The position numbers and the translations under genes are program-made. Below are positions 23,409 through 32,656 of a stretch of DNA of 64,000 bases, piece after piece (within the stretch, counting starts at the first letter, position 1; each line of letters starts with the position of its first letter). The notes under the pieces were generated by a model. The model had not been told where the DNA came from. It searched no databases and worked only from the letters and a program-made list of their open reading frames with translations. The DNA is from Variovorax sp. (GTDB lineage: Bacteria; Pseudomonadota; Gammaproteobacteria; Burkholderiales; Burkholderiaceae_C): the NCBI GenBank assembly GCA_017744935.1, contig JAGIAI010000023.1, positions 1 through 64,000 of the forward strand, given 5' to 3'.

Positions 23409-24134
23409 TCAATCGTCGTCCTGGCTGGCCGCTTTTCCGGATACAGCGGCCGGCCCGTTGTCGCCACCCGTGGGCGCACTGTTCCATTGCGTCCACCAGA
23501 AGCCGAACACCGCGACCAGCATGAGGACGCCGACACTGCGCCAGGCGCGGCCCACGCCGTCCTCGGGGCGGCCCGTCTTGCGGCCGGTGATCATGGCGCC
23601 GATCAGGTTGTCGCGATGCAGCCAACTTCCGAGGAGCACGCCGGCAATATGAACGCCGACCACGCCGAGCATGATGTTGGCCGCGGCTTCGTGGAACTCT
23701 TCCAGCCACTCACCTCCGGTGTCCTGGTAAGTGGCCCAGCCCGACGCCGTCACCGCGAGCGTGAGTCCGAGCAGCGCAACGATCGCGATGGCGCCCGCGG
23801 GGTTGTGCCCGGCATAGTGCTGCGTTCGCCCGCCAAGCACGCTGCGAACGTAGTCCATGACAGCCGCCGGCCCGCGCACGAAGTTCGAGAAACGTGCATG
23901 GCGCGTGCCCACGACGCCCCACAGGAGGCGAAAGACGACGAGGCCCGCCATCGTGTACCCCAGCGTCACATGCACCAGGCGCCACGACTCGCGCTCCGCG
24001 GTGAGATAGGCGCCGGCAAAGCACAGCACGATGAGCCAGTGGAAGACGCGCACCGGCACGTCCCAGACGAGGATCCTGGCGGACCCCGGGCGGGCGCTGT
24101 CGCGTTCAGCGGGGGTAGCGGACGTTGCGTTCAT
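23409..24134 (-). CDS. Cytochrome b561-family membrane protein
   Basis: A 241-residue di-heme b-type cytochrome with four main transmembrane helices. Candidate heme histidines are in VFHWLIV, LVHVTLGYTM, FHEAAANIM and GVHIAGV. It should pass electrons from the quinone pool to the periplasmic c-type cytochromes encoded by the two preceding genes. AAGGAG precedes the ATG at 24134, which lies 29 bases inside the end of the diheme cytochrome gene. Confidence 0.85.
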   Translation of the reverse strand: MNATSATPAERDSARPGSARILVWDVPVRVFHWLIVLCFAGAYLTAERESWRLVHVTLGYTMAGLVVFRLLWGVVGTRHARFSNFVRGPAAVMDYVRSVLGGRTQHYAGHNPAGAIAIVALLGLTLAVTASGWATYQDTGGEWLEEFHEAAANIMLGVVGVHIAGVLLGSWLHRDNLIGAMITGRKTGRPEDGVGRAWRSVGVLMLVAVFGFWWTQWNSAPTGGDNGPAAVSGKAASQDDD

Positions 24135-24621
24135 TGAAATCTCCTTGATCGGCTTGGGCGTGGCAGGCTGCGCAGTTGGAAGCGCTCTTGACGCCGGGCA
24201 GGTTCCAGATGGCGGGCGGTACCGCCCGGTGCTTCCGGACGAACCAGGCAGAGCGGGTGATACGGTCTTCCGGTGGCGGCTCGCTCCGCCGGCCGCTGGT
24301 GGCCGCATTGGCGCTCAGCCAGCCTGCCAGCGCGCTCACGGTGTGGGGGTCGAGCGAGGCATCGGTGCCGTAGTGACGGGGCAGGGTCGCCAGGATGCGC
24401 TGCCACGAGGCCGCAGGCAGCATGCCGGGCGGATAGGCGATATGGCAGGCGGCGCACTCCTCGCGGTACTTCGGCAGCAGGGGCACACGCGCGACACCGC
24501 CTTTCTCGTCGGCCCACGACGTGGAACCGAAGAGCGCGGCAAGCATGCAGGCCCATGCGCGTGCGTGGCGAAAGCGGTCGGCCATGGTGGGAATTCCCGT
24601 GTGAAGTGTCTGCATCGTCAT
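24106..24621 (-). CDS. Periplasmic diheme cytochrome c (DHC type)
   Basis: A 171-residue exported protein with two heme-attachment motifs, both CAACH, one shortly after the signal peptide (REECAACHIAYPPG) and one near the C-terminus (SNCAACHAQAD). This is the diheme cytochrome c that accompanies SHP and cytochrome b in the SHP operon of Rhodobacter and Shewanella and reduces SHP. Two starts are possible, 24621 and 24585 (MADRFRH); the first is closer to the SHP stop and has GAGG upstream. Confidence 0.85.
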   Translation of the reverse strand: MTMQTLHTGIPTMADRFRHARAWACMLAALFGSTSWADEKGGVARVPLLPKYREECAACHIAYPPGMLPAASWQRILATLPRHYGTDASLDPHTVSALAGWLSANAATSGRRSEPPPEDRITRSAWFVRKHRAVPPAIWNLPGVKSASNCAACHAQADQGDFNERNVRYPR

Positions 24622-24625
24622 CGCC

Positions 24626-25060
24626 TCAGGGCTTGAGCTGGATCAACCAACTCAACACGTCGGCCTTCTCCGCGGCGCTGCACTCGCGGCCCACCACGTC
24701 ATTGCAGTTGCGGTGGAACCACTTGTCAGCCTTGGCGGCATCGGTGAACCGCGCGGGGTTGAAAGCTGGCGCCAGAGGGGCAATGGGCTTGCCGGTCGCG
24801 GCGTGCCGCCCGGGCGCGGAGGGCACCGCGCCGTGGCACGAGGCGCAACTCCAATCTCGCCCGTGGCGGCTGTTGAACATCGACTGCCCTCGGGCGGGGT
24901 CCGCGGCGGCTCCTGCTTCCCCGACGTAGCCGGCGAGCAGCTCCGCGGGGGTGGCGGCGCCAGCCCCCGGCGCGATGAAGAGAACAGCGATGGCGGCGAT
25001 CCAGGCCGCGACGGGTGCGGACCGCTGACGTGCGGGCCGGTGCAATTTCAATAACCTCAT
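24626..25060 (-). CDS. shp: SHP-type oxygen-binding monoheme cytochrome c (DUF1924)
   Basis: A 144-residue exported cytochrome: signal peptide to about 35, heme motif CASCH at 72-76, then TGKPIAPLAP and RFTDAAKADKW. The RNCND segment gives Asn118, equivalent to the sixth-ligand asparagine of sphaeroides heme protein that swings away to let O2 or NO bind. The adjacent Cys119 and Cys127 match its disulfide. SHP is a high-spin cytochrome thought to act as a terminal oxidase-like or nitrogen-oxide/peroxide-handling protein. First gene of the operon, with AAGGAG six bases upstream of the ATG. Confidence 0.9.
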   Translation of the reverse strand: MRLLKLHRPARQRSAPVAAWIAAIAVLFIAPGAGAATPAELLAGYVGEAGAAADPARGQSMFNSRHGRDWSCASCHGAVPSAPGRHAATGKPIAPLAPAFNPARFTDAAKADKWFHRNCNDVVGRECSAAEKADVLSWLIQLKP

Positions 25061-25095
25061 GGCAACTCCTTGGAGGCCCATCGTGTCGCCGAGGT

Positions 25096-25112
25096 CTTAG
25101 CGTTTCCTTAAC
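25096..25112 (-). promoter_or_regulatory. Candidate response-regulator box upstream of shp
   Basis: CTTAGC (25096-25101) and CTTAAC (25107-25112) form a direct repeat with 11-base periodicity, the layout bound by PmrA/QseB-type OmpR regulators. The box is 36 bases before the shp ATG. It overlaps a small dyad, GCGTT-tcctt-AACGC. The response regulator encoded in this operon is the natural candidate. Confidence 0.5.
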
Positions 25113-25169
25113 GCGGCGTCCCGCAACCCGGCCCTCCCCGAGCGCAATCGCCTGCCGGCCTGCCACCCT

Positions 25170-25183
25170 TTGAGCCAGATCAA
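25170..25183 (+). promoter_or_regulatory. FNR/ANR-like site upstream of the ABC exporter
   Basis: TTGAG-CCAG-ATCAA matches the FNR/ANR consensus TTGAT-N4-ATCAA at nine of ten defined positions. It ends 34 bases before the ABC ATPase start, suitable for anaerobic activation of that cluster, and could also influence the divergent shp operon. Function is inferred from the match and position only. Confidence 0.5.
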
Positions 25184-25216
25184 GGGCTGTCGTCACCGAA
25201 TGCTGAAACATCGGAC

Positions 25217-25936
<720 letters not shown>

Positions 25937-25945
25937 GAGCTGGCC

Positions 25946-28333
25946 ATGAAAGCACTCGACCGCAAGCTGCTGCGCGACCTGCGCGCGATGTGGAGTCAGG
26001 CGCTGACGATCGCGCTCGTGGTGGCCAGCGGCGTGGGCGGCTTCCTCACGAGCCTTTCCGCCGTCGATTCGCTGGCCGTGGCGCGCGACAGGTTCTACGC
26101 CGAGGGCCGGTTCGCGGACGTCTTCGCCACGGTCAAGCGCGCACCGTTGGCGCTGGCCGAACAGCTCCGGACGCTGCCGGGCGTGGCCGACGTGCAGCCG
26201 ACGATCGAGGAGGTGGTGCGCATCGACATCCCCGGCATCAGCGATCCGATACTGGGCCAGCTGATCGGCGTGGACCGTCGGCGGCCGCCGCGCCTGAACC
26301 AGGTCGCGATCGTCGAGGGCGCCGGCCTGTTCGACCAGACCGGCATCGACGAACCGGTGCGCGACACCATCGATGCGCTGGTGTCGCAAGGCTTTGCCCA
26401 AGCGCGCGGTCTGCGCCCCGGCGACTCGGTTGGCGCCCTGGTCAATGGCCGCAAGCGGCGCCTGCGCATCGTCGGCGTCGCGGTGTCGCCGGAGTTCGTC
26501 TTCGCCGGACTCTGGGGCATGCCCGACCAGCGCGGCTTCGGCATCTTCTGGGTCGACCAGGAAGCGCTGGCCGCCGCCTACGACATGGACGGCGCCTTCA
26601 ACACATTGGCCGTGCGGCTCGCGCCCGAAAGCGCACGCCGCGTCACGGAGGCCGAGGCGATCGACGCGCTCGCGCAGCCGCTGGCGCGCTACGGCGGCAC
26701 CCTGCCGCGCGGCCGCATCGACCAGACCTCGCACGCGATGCTGGACAACGAGATCAAGGAGCAGCGCGTGCTCGGCACAGTGCTGCCGTCGATCTTCCTG
26801 AGCGTGGCCGCCTTCCTGCTCAACGTGGTGATCTCGCGGCTGGTCGCCACGCAGCGCGAGCAGATCGCCGCCCTGAAGGCGCTCGGCTATTCGAACAGCG
26901 CGATCGCAGCCCACTACCTGAAGCTGGTGCTGCTGATCGTCTCGCTGGGCATCGGACTCGGGATGGCGCTCGGCGACTGGCTGGGTGCCGCCTTCGTCGG
27001 GCTGTATGCCGAGGTCTTTCACTTCGCGCACTTCGAGCACCGCACGGACCCCAACCTCGTCCTGCTGGCAGGCGGACTGACGTTGGGCGCCGGGGTGCTC
27101 GGCACCCTTTCGGCGATCCTGGCCACCGTGCGGCTGATGCCCGCCGAAGCCATGAGGCCGCCGGCACCCGGGCGCTTCCGCCGCACGATCGCGGAGCGGC
27201 TCGGTTTCACCGGCATGAGCCCCGCACTGCGGATGATCCTGCGCAACATGGAGCGCAAGCCGCTGCGCACCGGCCTGTCGATCGGCGGGATCGCGGCTGC
27301 GCTGGCCATCGTCGTCATGGGCAACTTCTTCCGCGACGCGATCGAAGTGATCGTGGACAGCACGTTCAGGCTGTCGATGCGCAGCGACGTGTCCGTGTGG
27401 ATGACCGAGCCGGTCGACGGCGCCATCGCGCTGCAGCTCGCGCGCCTTCCCGGCGTGCTGGCCCATGAGTCGCTTCGCGACGTGCAGGCCACGCTGGTCA
27501 ACGGGCCGCGACGCCAGCGCGTGATGGTGCGCGGCGGACCGGTGCGCAGCGAGTTGCTGCGCATCATCGACGTCGACGGAATGCAAACACTGCCGGACGG
27601 CGACGGCATAGTCCTGACCGACCGCCTGGCCGAAAAGCTCGGACTGCGGGTGGGCGATGCGGTGCGCGTCGACGTGCAGGAGGGCCGCCGCCAGCTGACG
27701 CTGCGGGTGGAAGCCACCGTGCGCGAGATGATGGGCCTCAATGCCTATATGAATCGCGCGGCATTGAACCGTGCGCTCGGCGAGGGCGATGTGGCCACCG
27801 GCTTCGTGCTGGCGCTCGAACGCGGCAGCGAGGCCCGCTTCCTGCAGGCCACGCAGGGCCTGCCCCGTGCGGCAGGCGCCTTCAGCAAGGCGACGATGCT
27901 GCGCAACATGCGGGAGGTGACGGCACGCAACATCCTCATCATGAGCACGGTGCTGACCCTGTTCGCGGTCGTGATCGCCGTGGGCGTGGTCTACAACAAC
28001 GTCCGCATCGCGCTCGCGGAGCGCGCCTGGGAGCTGGCGAGCCTGCGTGTGCTGGGCTTCACGCGGACCGAGGTGTCGGGGTTGCTGCTGGGCGAGCTGG
28101 CGCTCGGCATCGCGGTGGCGTTGCCGCTGGGCATGCTCGGCGGCCTGGGTCTGGTCCACGTCATCACAGGCCTGCTGAAATCGGACCAGTTCTTCTTTCC
28201 GGTCGTCATCTCCGCGCGCACCTATGCGCTGGCGGCGCTGGCGATCCTCGCCGCGGCGGCCGCGAGCGCGCTGGTGGTGCGGCGGCGCATCGACCGGCTC
28301 GACATGGTCGCCGCTTTGAAGACGCGGGAGTGA
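25946..28333 (+). CDS. FtsX-like ABC permease (duplicated FtsX/MacB-PCD type)
   Basis: A 795-residue membrane protein built as two MacB_PCD-FtsX units: an N-terminal helix and large periplasmic domain (about 15-265), three transmembrane helices (about 270-390), a second such unit beginning near 430 (IGGIAAALAIVVMGNFF) and a final FtsX block from about 665 (STVLTLFAVVIAVGVVYNN). It should couple ATP hydrolysis in the cytoplasm to conformational work in the periplasm. Substrate unknown; the UspA and P-type ATPase genes downstream suggest a stress-related role. Confidence 0.85.
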   Translation: MKALDRKLLRDLRAMWSQALTIALVVASGVGGFLTSLSAVDSLAVARDRFYAEGRFADVFATVKRAPLALAEQLRTLPGVADVQPTIEEVVRIDIPGISDPILGQLIGVDRRRPPRLNQVAIVEGAGLFDQTGIDEPVRDTIDALVSQGFAQARGLRPGDSVGALVNGRKRRLRIVGVAVSPEFVFAGLWGMPDQRGFGIFWVDQEALAAAYDMDGAFNTLAVRLAPESARRVTEAEAIDALAQPLARYGGTLPRGRIDQTSHAMLDNEIKEQRVLGTVLPSIFLSVAAFLLNVVISRLVATQREQIAALKALGYSNSAIAAHYLKLVLLIVSLGIGLGMALGDWLGAAFVGLYAEVFHFAHFEHRTDPNLVLLAGGLTLGAGVLGTLSAILATVRLMPAEAMRPPAPGRFRRTIAERLGFTGMSPALRMILRNMERKPLRTGLSIGGIAAALAIVVMGNFFRDAIEVIVDSTFRLSMRSDVSVWMTEPVDGAIALQLARLPGVLAHESLRDVQATLVNGPRRQRVMVRGGPVRSELLRIIDVDGMQTLPDGDGIVLTDRLAEKLGLRVGDAVRVDVQEGRRQLTLRVEATVREMMGLNAYMNRAALNRALGEGDVATGFVLALERGSEARFLQATQGLPRAAGAFSKATMLRNMREVTARNILIMSTVLTLFAVVIAVGVVYNNVRIALAERAWELASLRVLGFTRTEVSGLLLGELALGIAVALPLGMLGGLGLVHVITGLLKSDQFFFPVVISARTYALAALAILAAAAASALVVRRRIDRLDMVAALKTRE

Positions 28334-28340
28334 GCGTGAC

Positions 28341-29556
28341 ATGAAGCGAAGTAACCTGGCCATGACGATCGCCGCGGGCGCGGTGCTGACCGGCCTGCTG
28401 GCCTGGGCGTTCGCGCCGCGCCGCATCGCTGTCGAGGTGGCGACCGCCACCGTCGGGCCCTACGAGCAATCCATCTCGGAGGACGCTCGCACGCGCCTGC
28501 GAGACCGCTACGTCATTACCGCACCGCTGGCCGGACGACTGGCGCGCGTCACATTGCGCGAAGGCGATGCGGTGGCAGCAGGCGACACGGTCGCGACACT
28601 GACGCCCGTTCTCTCGCCGATGCTCGACGAGCGCACACGTCGAGAGCAGGACACCCGGGTGGAGGTCGCCGAGGCCATCGTCCAGCGCACAGATGCCAAT
28701 GTGCAGCGTGCCCGCGTCGCACTCGAGCTGGCGCGATCGGAACTGCGTCGCTCCGAGAAGCTGGCGCGCGACAACTTCATCGCGCCGGCCAAGGTGGAGT
28801 CCGACCGGCTCCTGGAGCAGGCCGCTCAGAAGGACGTCGACGCGGCGCTGCAGGGCCGCCATGCCGCGGCGCATGAGTTGGAGACCGCGCGCGCGGCGCT
28901 GCTGGTGTCACGTAGTCCTCCGAGCCAGGGAGGCAGCTTTCAGCTGCGCTCGCCGGTCGCGGGGCGCGTGCTCAAGGTCGTGCAGCCCAGCGAGACCACC
29001 CTGGCGCTCGGGGCGCCCGTGCTGGAGGTTGGCGACATCTCGCAACTGGAAAATCGTGACCGAGTTGCTGACCACCGACGCCGTGCAGACGCAAGTAGGC
29101 GCGGTGGTACGCATCGAGCGCTGGGGCTCGCCCGGCACGCTCGAAGGCCGTGTGCGGCGCATCGAGCCTGCCGCGTTCACCAAGGTATCGGCCCTCGGCA
29201 TCGAGGAGCAGCGGGTCAACGTGATCATCGACATCACGAGCCCGCCGTCTTCGTGGCAGGCACTGGGCGACGGATACCGCGTGGGCGTGCGGATCGTGAC
29301 GGTGGACCGCCCCTCGGTGCTTCGCGTTCCGGTGAGCGCGGTGTTCCCCGTGCCCGACGAAGGCATGGACGTGTTCACCGTCATGGAGGGACGAGCGCGG
29401 CTCATGCCGGTCGAGATCGGGGGACGCAACGGCACCGAAGCCTGGGTGCAGGGCGGCATCCAGGCCGGCGCCGAAGTGATCGTCTATCCGTCGGCGGCTC
29501 TGCGCGACGGCGCGCGCGTGACCAAGCGCAGCGTTCCCCTGGTGCGGCAAAGATGA
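28341..29556 (+). pseudogene. HlyD-type membrane fusion protein, frameshifted
   Basis: The first frame encodes a normal membrane-fusion protein start (transmembrane helix about 7-24, barrel-sandwich residues YVITAPLAGRLARVTLREGD, helical hairpin to about 190) and stays in register to about codon 237. From there the homologous reading continues in the +1 frame (VTELLTTDAVQTQVGAV... to VRQR at 29556). Deleting one A from the AAAA run at 29050-29053 restores a single frame of about 405 residues. Either the gene is broken or the run is a sequencing error. With ATPase and permease intact, an intact gene in vivo is quite possible. Confidence 0.8.
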
Positions 29557-29603
29557 GCCAAACCCTACACTTTGCAGACCAACAACAACCGGAGGATCGT
29601 CTC

Positions 29604-30032
29604 ATGAAAATCCTAGTCGCCACCGATGGGTCCAAGAATGCGCTGCGCGCGGTTCAATATGCGGCCACGCTCGGGCACCTGCTTCGCACCAGATCAAACA
29701 AGATCACGCTGATCAGCGTGCACGACGACTCCGGACTGCGGCATGCCAAGGCGGTCGTCGGCAAGGCAGAAGTCGCGGACTACCTGCGCGAGCTCAGCGA
29801 AAAGGAGCTCAAGCCGGCCCGCAAGTTGCTGCAAGCCGACGGCATCGGCTACGACATCGAGATCCGCACCGGCCACGTGGCGCAGGAAATCGTGGCTTGC
29901 GCCGCCAAGGGCAAGTTCGACATGATCGTGCTTGGCTCGAAGGGCCGCAGCGCAGTGGCCGACCTGTTGATCGGCTCTGTGGCGCAACGCGTGCTTGCCA
30001 CCGCGAAGCAGCCCGTCGTGGTGGTGAAGTGA
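29604..30032 (+). CDS. UspA-family universal stress protein
   Basis: A 142-residue single-domain Usp. It has the N-terminal KILVATDGS strand and the C-terminal ATP-binding loop GSKGRSAVADLLIGS (G-x2-G-x9-GS), so it belongs to the ATP-binding subgroup. GGAGG lies nine bases before the ATG. Because of the upstream frameshift the frame is open from the membrane-fusion gene into this one, but they are two separate genes. Likely co-transcribed with the P-type ATPase that follows. Confidence 0.9.
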   Translation: MKILVATDGSKNALRAVQYAATLGHLLRTRSNKITLISVHDDSGLRHAKAVVGKAEVADYLRELSEKELKPARKLLQADGIGYDIEIRTGHVAQEIVACAAKGKFDMIVLGSKGRSAVADLLIGSVAQRVLATAKQPVVVVK

Positions 30033-30066
30033 TCGGCCGACGCGGGGCAGCCCGCTATACGGCCCC

Positions 30067-32637
30067 ATGAGCGAGGCCCCGCCCGCATCTGCGTTTCAGT
30101 CCGTGGGCGGCGGCCTGAGCGAAGGCGAGGCGGCGCTGCGGCTGCAACGGGACGGCCCGAACGAATTGCCGGTCTCGCGCCCCCGCGGCCCGCTGCGGCT
30201 GGCGATCGAGGTGGCGTCCGAGCCGATGTTCCTTCTGCTGGTGGCATGCGGCGCCATCTACATGGTGCTCGGCGATCCCCAGGAAGCACTGATGCTGCTC
30301 GGCTTCGTCTTCGTGGTGATGGGCATCAGCTTTTTTCAGCAGCGACGCAGCGAGCGTGCACTCGATGCATTGCGCGACCTGTCCAGTCCGCAGGCACTGG
30401 TTGTTCGCGGAGCGACGGCACGCCGGATCGCCGCGCGGGAGTTGGTGGTGGGCGACGTGGTCTTGCTGGCCGAAGGCGACCGCGTCCCCGCCGACATGGA
30501 TCTCGTCGAGGCGTCCAACCTCGCCGTCGACGAATCGCTACTGACCGGCGAATCCATGCCGGTGGCCAAGGAAGCGGCGGCGTCGCAGCAGGCGATCGAC
30601 GCCGCAAAGGTCTTCTCCGGCACGCTGGTGACGAGCGGCACCGGGCGCGGCTGCGTGATCGCCACCGGCGAGCACAGCGCGCTAGGGCGCATCGGCAAGT
30701 CGCTCGCCGGCATCTCGGCCGACTCCACGCCGACCCAGCAGGAGACGCGCCGCGTGGTCAAGCAGGTCGCAGCCGTTGGACTGTCGCTGGCCGGCGTTCT
30801 CGCCATTACCTATGGGATCACCCGGGGCGACTGGCTGCACGGCGTGCTCGCAGGGCTCACGCTTGCGATGGCCATCCTGCCGGAAGAACTCCCGGTCGTC
30901 CTCACGCTTTTCCTGGGCCTGGGCGCGTGGAGGCTGGCACGCGAGAAGGTCCTGGCCCGCAGCATCCCCGCCATCGAACGGCTCGGCGCCACCACCGTGT
31001 TGTGCGTGGACAAGACCGGCACGCTGACCGCCAACAGGATGAACGTGCGGCGACTGTGGTGCGAGGCGGCGGTCTACGACCGGCTGTCATCGGCGGGCCG
31101 GGTGCTGCAGGAGGAGTTGCACGGCGTCCTCGAATATGCCGTGCTTGCCAGCCATCGGCAGGCCTTCGACCCGATGGAGTCCGCCATCGCCGCAGCGGGA
31201 CAACAACTGCTCGCAGGCACTGAGCACCTGCATACCGAATGGACGCTGGTCGACGACTATCCCCTATCGCCCGAGATGCTGGCCATGTCGCGCGTTTGGC
31301 AGTCGCCGGATCAGCGGGACAGGCTCATCGCGGCCAAGGGTGCCCCGGAAGCCATCGTCGACCTCTGCCACATGGATGCCGGTGAGGCCGCGATCGTGGC
31401 CGCGCAGGTGCGATCGATGGCGCAGGACGGCCTGCGCGTGCTGGGCGTGGCGCAGGCCACCTTTGGCGCGGTCGCGCTGCCTGAACTGCAGCACGACTTC
31501 GAGTTCCGGTTCCTCGGGCTTGTGGGTCTGGAAGATCCTGTGCGACCCGAAGTTCCGCAGGCCATCGCCGAATGCCGAGACGCCGGCATCCGCGTCGTCA
31601 TGATGACGGGCGACCATTCCGCGACCGCTGTCTCGGTGGCGCAGCAGGCCGGCCTGGCGACCGATGCGCCCCCCATCACCGGAGCCGAGCTGGCGGCACT
31701 GTCCGATGAAGACCTTCAAGTGCGGCTCGCTGAGGCACACATCTTTTCTCGCGTGCAGCCCGACCAGAAGCTGCGACTCGTTCGCGCGTTCGTCGCGCGC
31801 GGCGATGTGGTGGCCATGACCGGCGATGGCGTCAACGACGCACCCGCGCTGAAAGCGGCCGACATCGGGGTCGCAATGGGTGCTCGCGGCACCGAGGTGG
31901 CACGCGAGGCAGCCGCGCTGGTCCTTCTGAACGACGACTTCGCCTCCCTCGTGACGGCGGTGCGCTACGGGCGCCGCGTGTTCGCGAACCTCCGAAAGGC
32001 GATCGTCTTCGTGGTGGCCGCACATGTGCCGATCGTCGGCCTGTCCATCGTCCCGGTGCTGCTGGGCTGGCCGATGCTGCTGATGCCGGTGCACATTCTG
32101 TTCCTGCAACTGATCATCGATCCGGCCTGCTCGGTGGTGTTCGAGGCCCAGCCACTGGAAGCCGATGCCATGAAGACTCCGCCTCGCCGCGCGGATCAAC
32201 GCCTTTTCGATGCGGCCTTGCTGGTCCGCGGCCTCTGGCAAGGTGTCGGCTTGCTCGCGTTGCTAATGGCGGCCTACGGAGGTGCTCGCCTGCTGGCCCG
32301 GCCGGGCGTCGATGGCGACGACCTCGCGCGAACACTGACCTTCATGGTCCTCGTACTATCCAACCTTGCGCTGATTCAGGCCAACCGGTGGTGGGCCAAT
32401 GGCTCGTGGCGCGGCGACCGCGAGTCGAACAGACTGTTCGCCTGGATCGCGCTGGGTACGATCGCGTTGCTGGGGCTCGTGCTTGCCGTTCCTGCCGTGA
32501 GCCGCCTGTTCTCGTTCACGCCGCCCTCGCCCATCCTGCTGGTCGCTGCGCTCGGCGCTTCGGGCTTGAGCTTTGCATGGTTCGAGTGCACCAAGCGTTT
32601 TCTAGTTGAGCAAGGTCCACTCGACGGTTCACGTTAG
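30067..32637 (+). CDS. P2-like cation-transporting P-type ATPase
   Basis: An 856-residue pump with all P-type signatures: TGES (160-163), phosphorylated Asp315 in DKTGTLT, and TGDGVNDAPALKAADIGVAMG-type hinge. About ten transmembrane helices are expected. In M4 the ion-binding motif is PEELP (272-276), where SERCA-type Ca2+ pumps have PEGLP, and M6 reads LQLIIDPACS. No N-terminal heavy-metal domain or CPx motif is present, so it is not a Cu/Zn/Cd exporter. Ca2+, Mn2+ or H+ are possible substrates; the sequence alone does not settle this. Confidence 0.85.
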   Translation: MSEAPPASAFQSVGGGLSEGEAALRLQRDGPNELPVSRPRGPLRLAIEVASEPMFLLLVACGAIYMVLGDPQEALMLLGFVFVVMGISFFQQRRSERALDALRDLSSPQALVVRGATARRIAARELVVGDVVLLAEGDRVPADMDLVEASNLAVDESLLTGESMPVAKEAAASQQAIDAAKVFSGTLVTSGTGRGCVIATGEHSALGRIGKSLAGISADSTPTQQETRRVVKQVAAVGLSLAGVLAITYGITRGDWLHGVLAGLTLAMAILPEELPVVLTLFLGLGAWRLAREKVLARSIPAIERLGATTVLCVDKTGTLTANRMNVRRLWCEAAVYDRLSSAGRVLQEELHGVLEYAVLASHRQAFDPMESAIAAAGQQLLAGTEHLHTEWTLVDDYPLSPEMLAMSRVWQSPDQRDRLIAAKGAPEAIVDLCHMDAGEAAIVAAQVRSMAQDGLRVLGVAQATFGAVALPELQHDFEFRFLGLVGLEDPVRPEVPQAIAECRDAGIRVVMMTGDHSATAVSVAQQAGLATDAPPITGAELAALSDEDLQVRLAEAHIFSRVQPDQKLRLVRAFVARGDVVAMTGDGVNDAPALKAADIGVAMGARGTEVAREAAALVLLNDDFASLVTAVRYGRRVFANLRKAIVFVVAAHVPIVGLSIVPVLLGWPMLLMPVHILFLQLIIDPACSVVFEAQPLEADAMKTPPRRADQRLFDAALLVRGLWQGVGLLALLMAAYGGARLLARPGVDGDDLARTLTFMVLVLSNLALIQANRWWANGSWRGDRESNRLFAWIALGTIALLGLVLAVPAVSRLFSFTPPSPILLVAALGASGLSFAWFECTKRFLVEQGPLDGSR

Positions 32638-32656
32638 CTGGTTTGGCCACTACGAA

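Noticed and set aside
28341..30032. A single 563-codon fusion of a membrane-fusion protein with UspA
   Set aside because: The middle is non-homologous sequence produced by the one-base frameshift; UspA has its own ribosome site and start at 29604.
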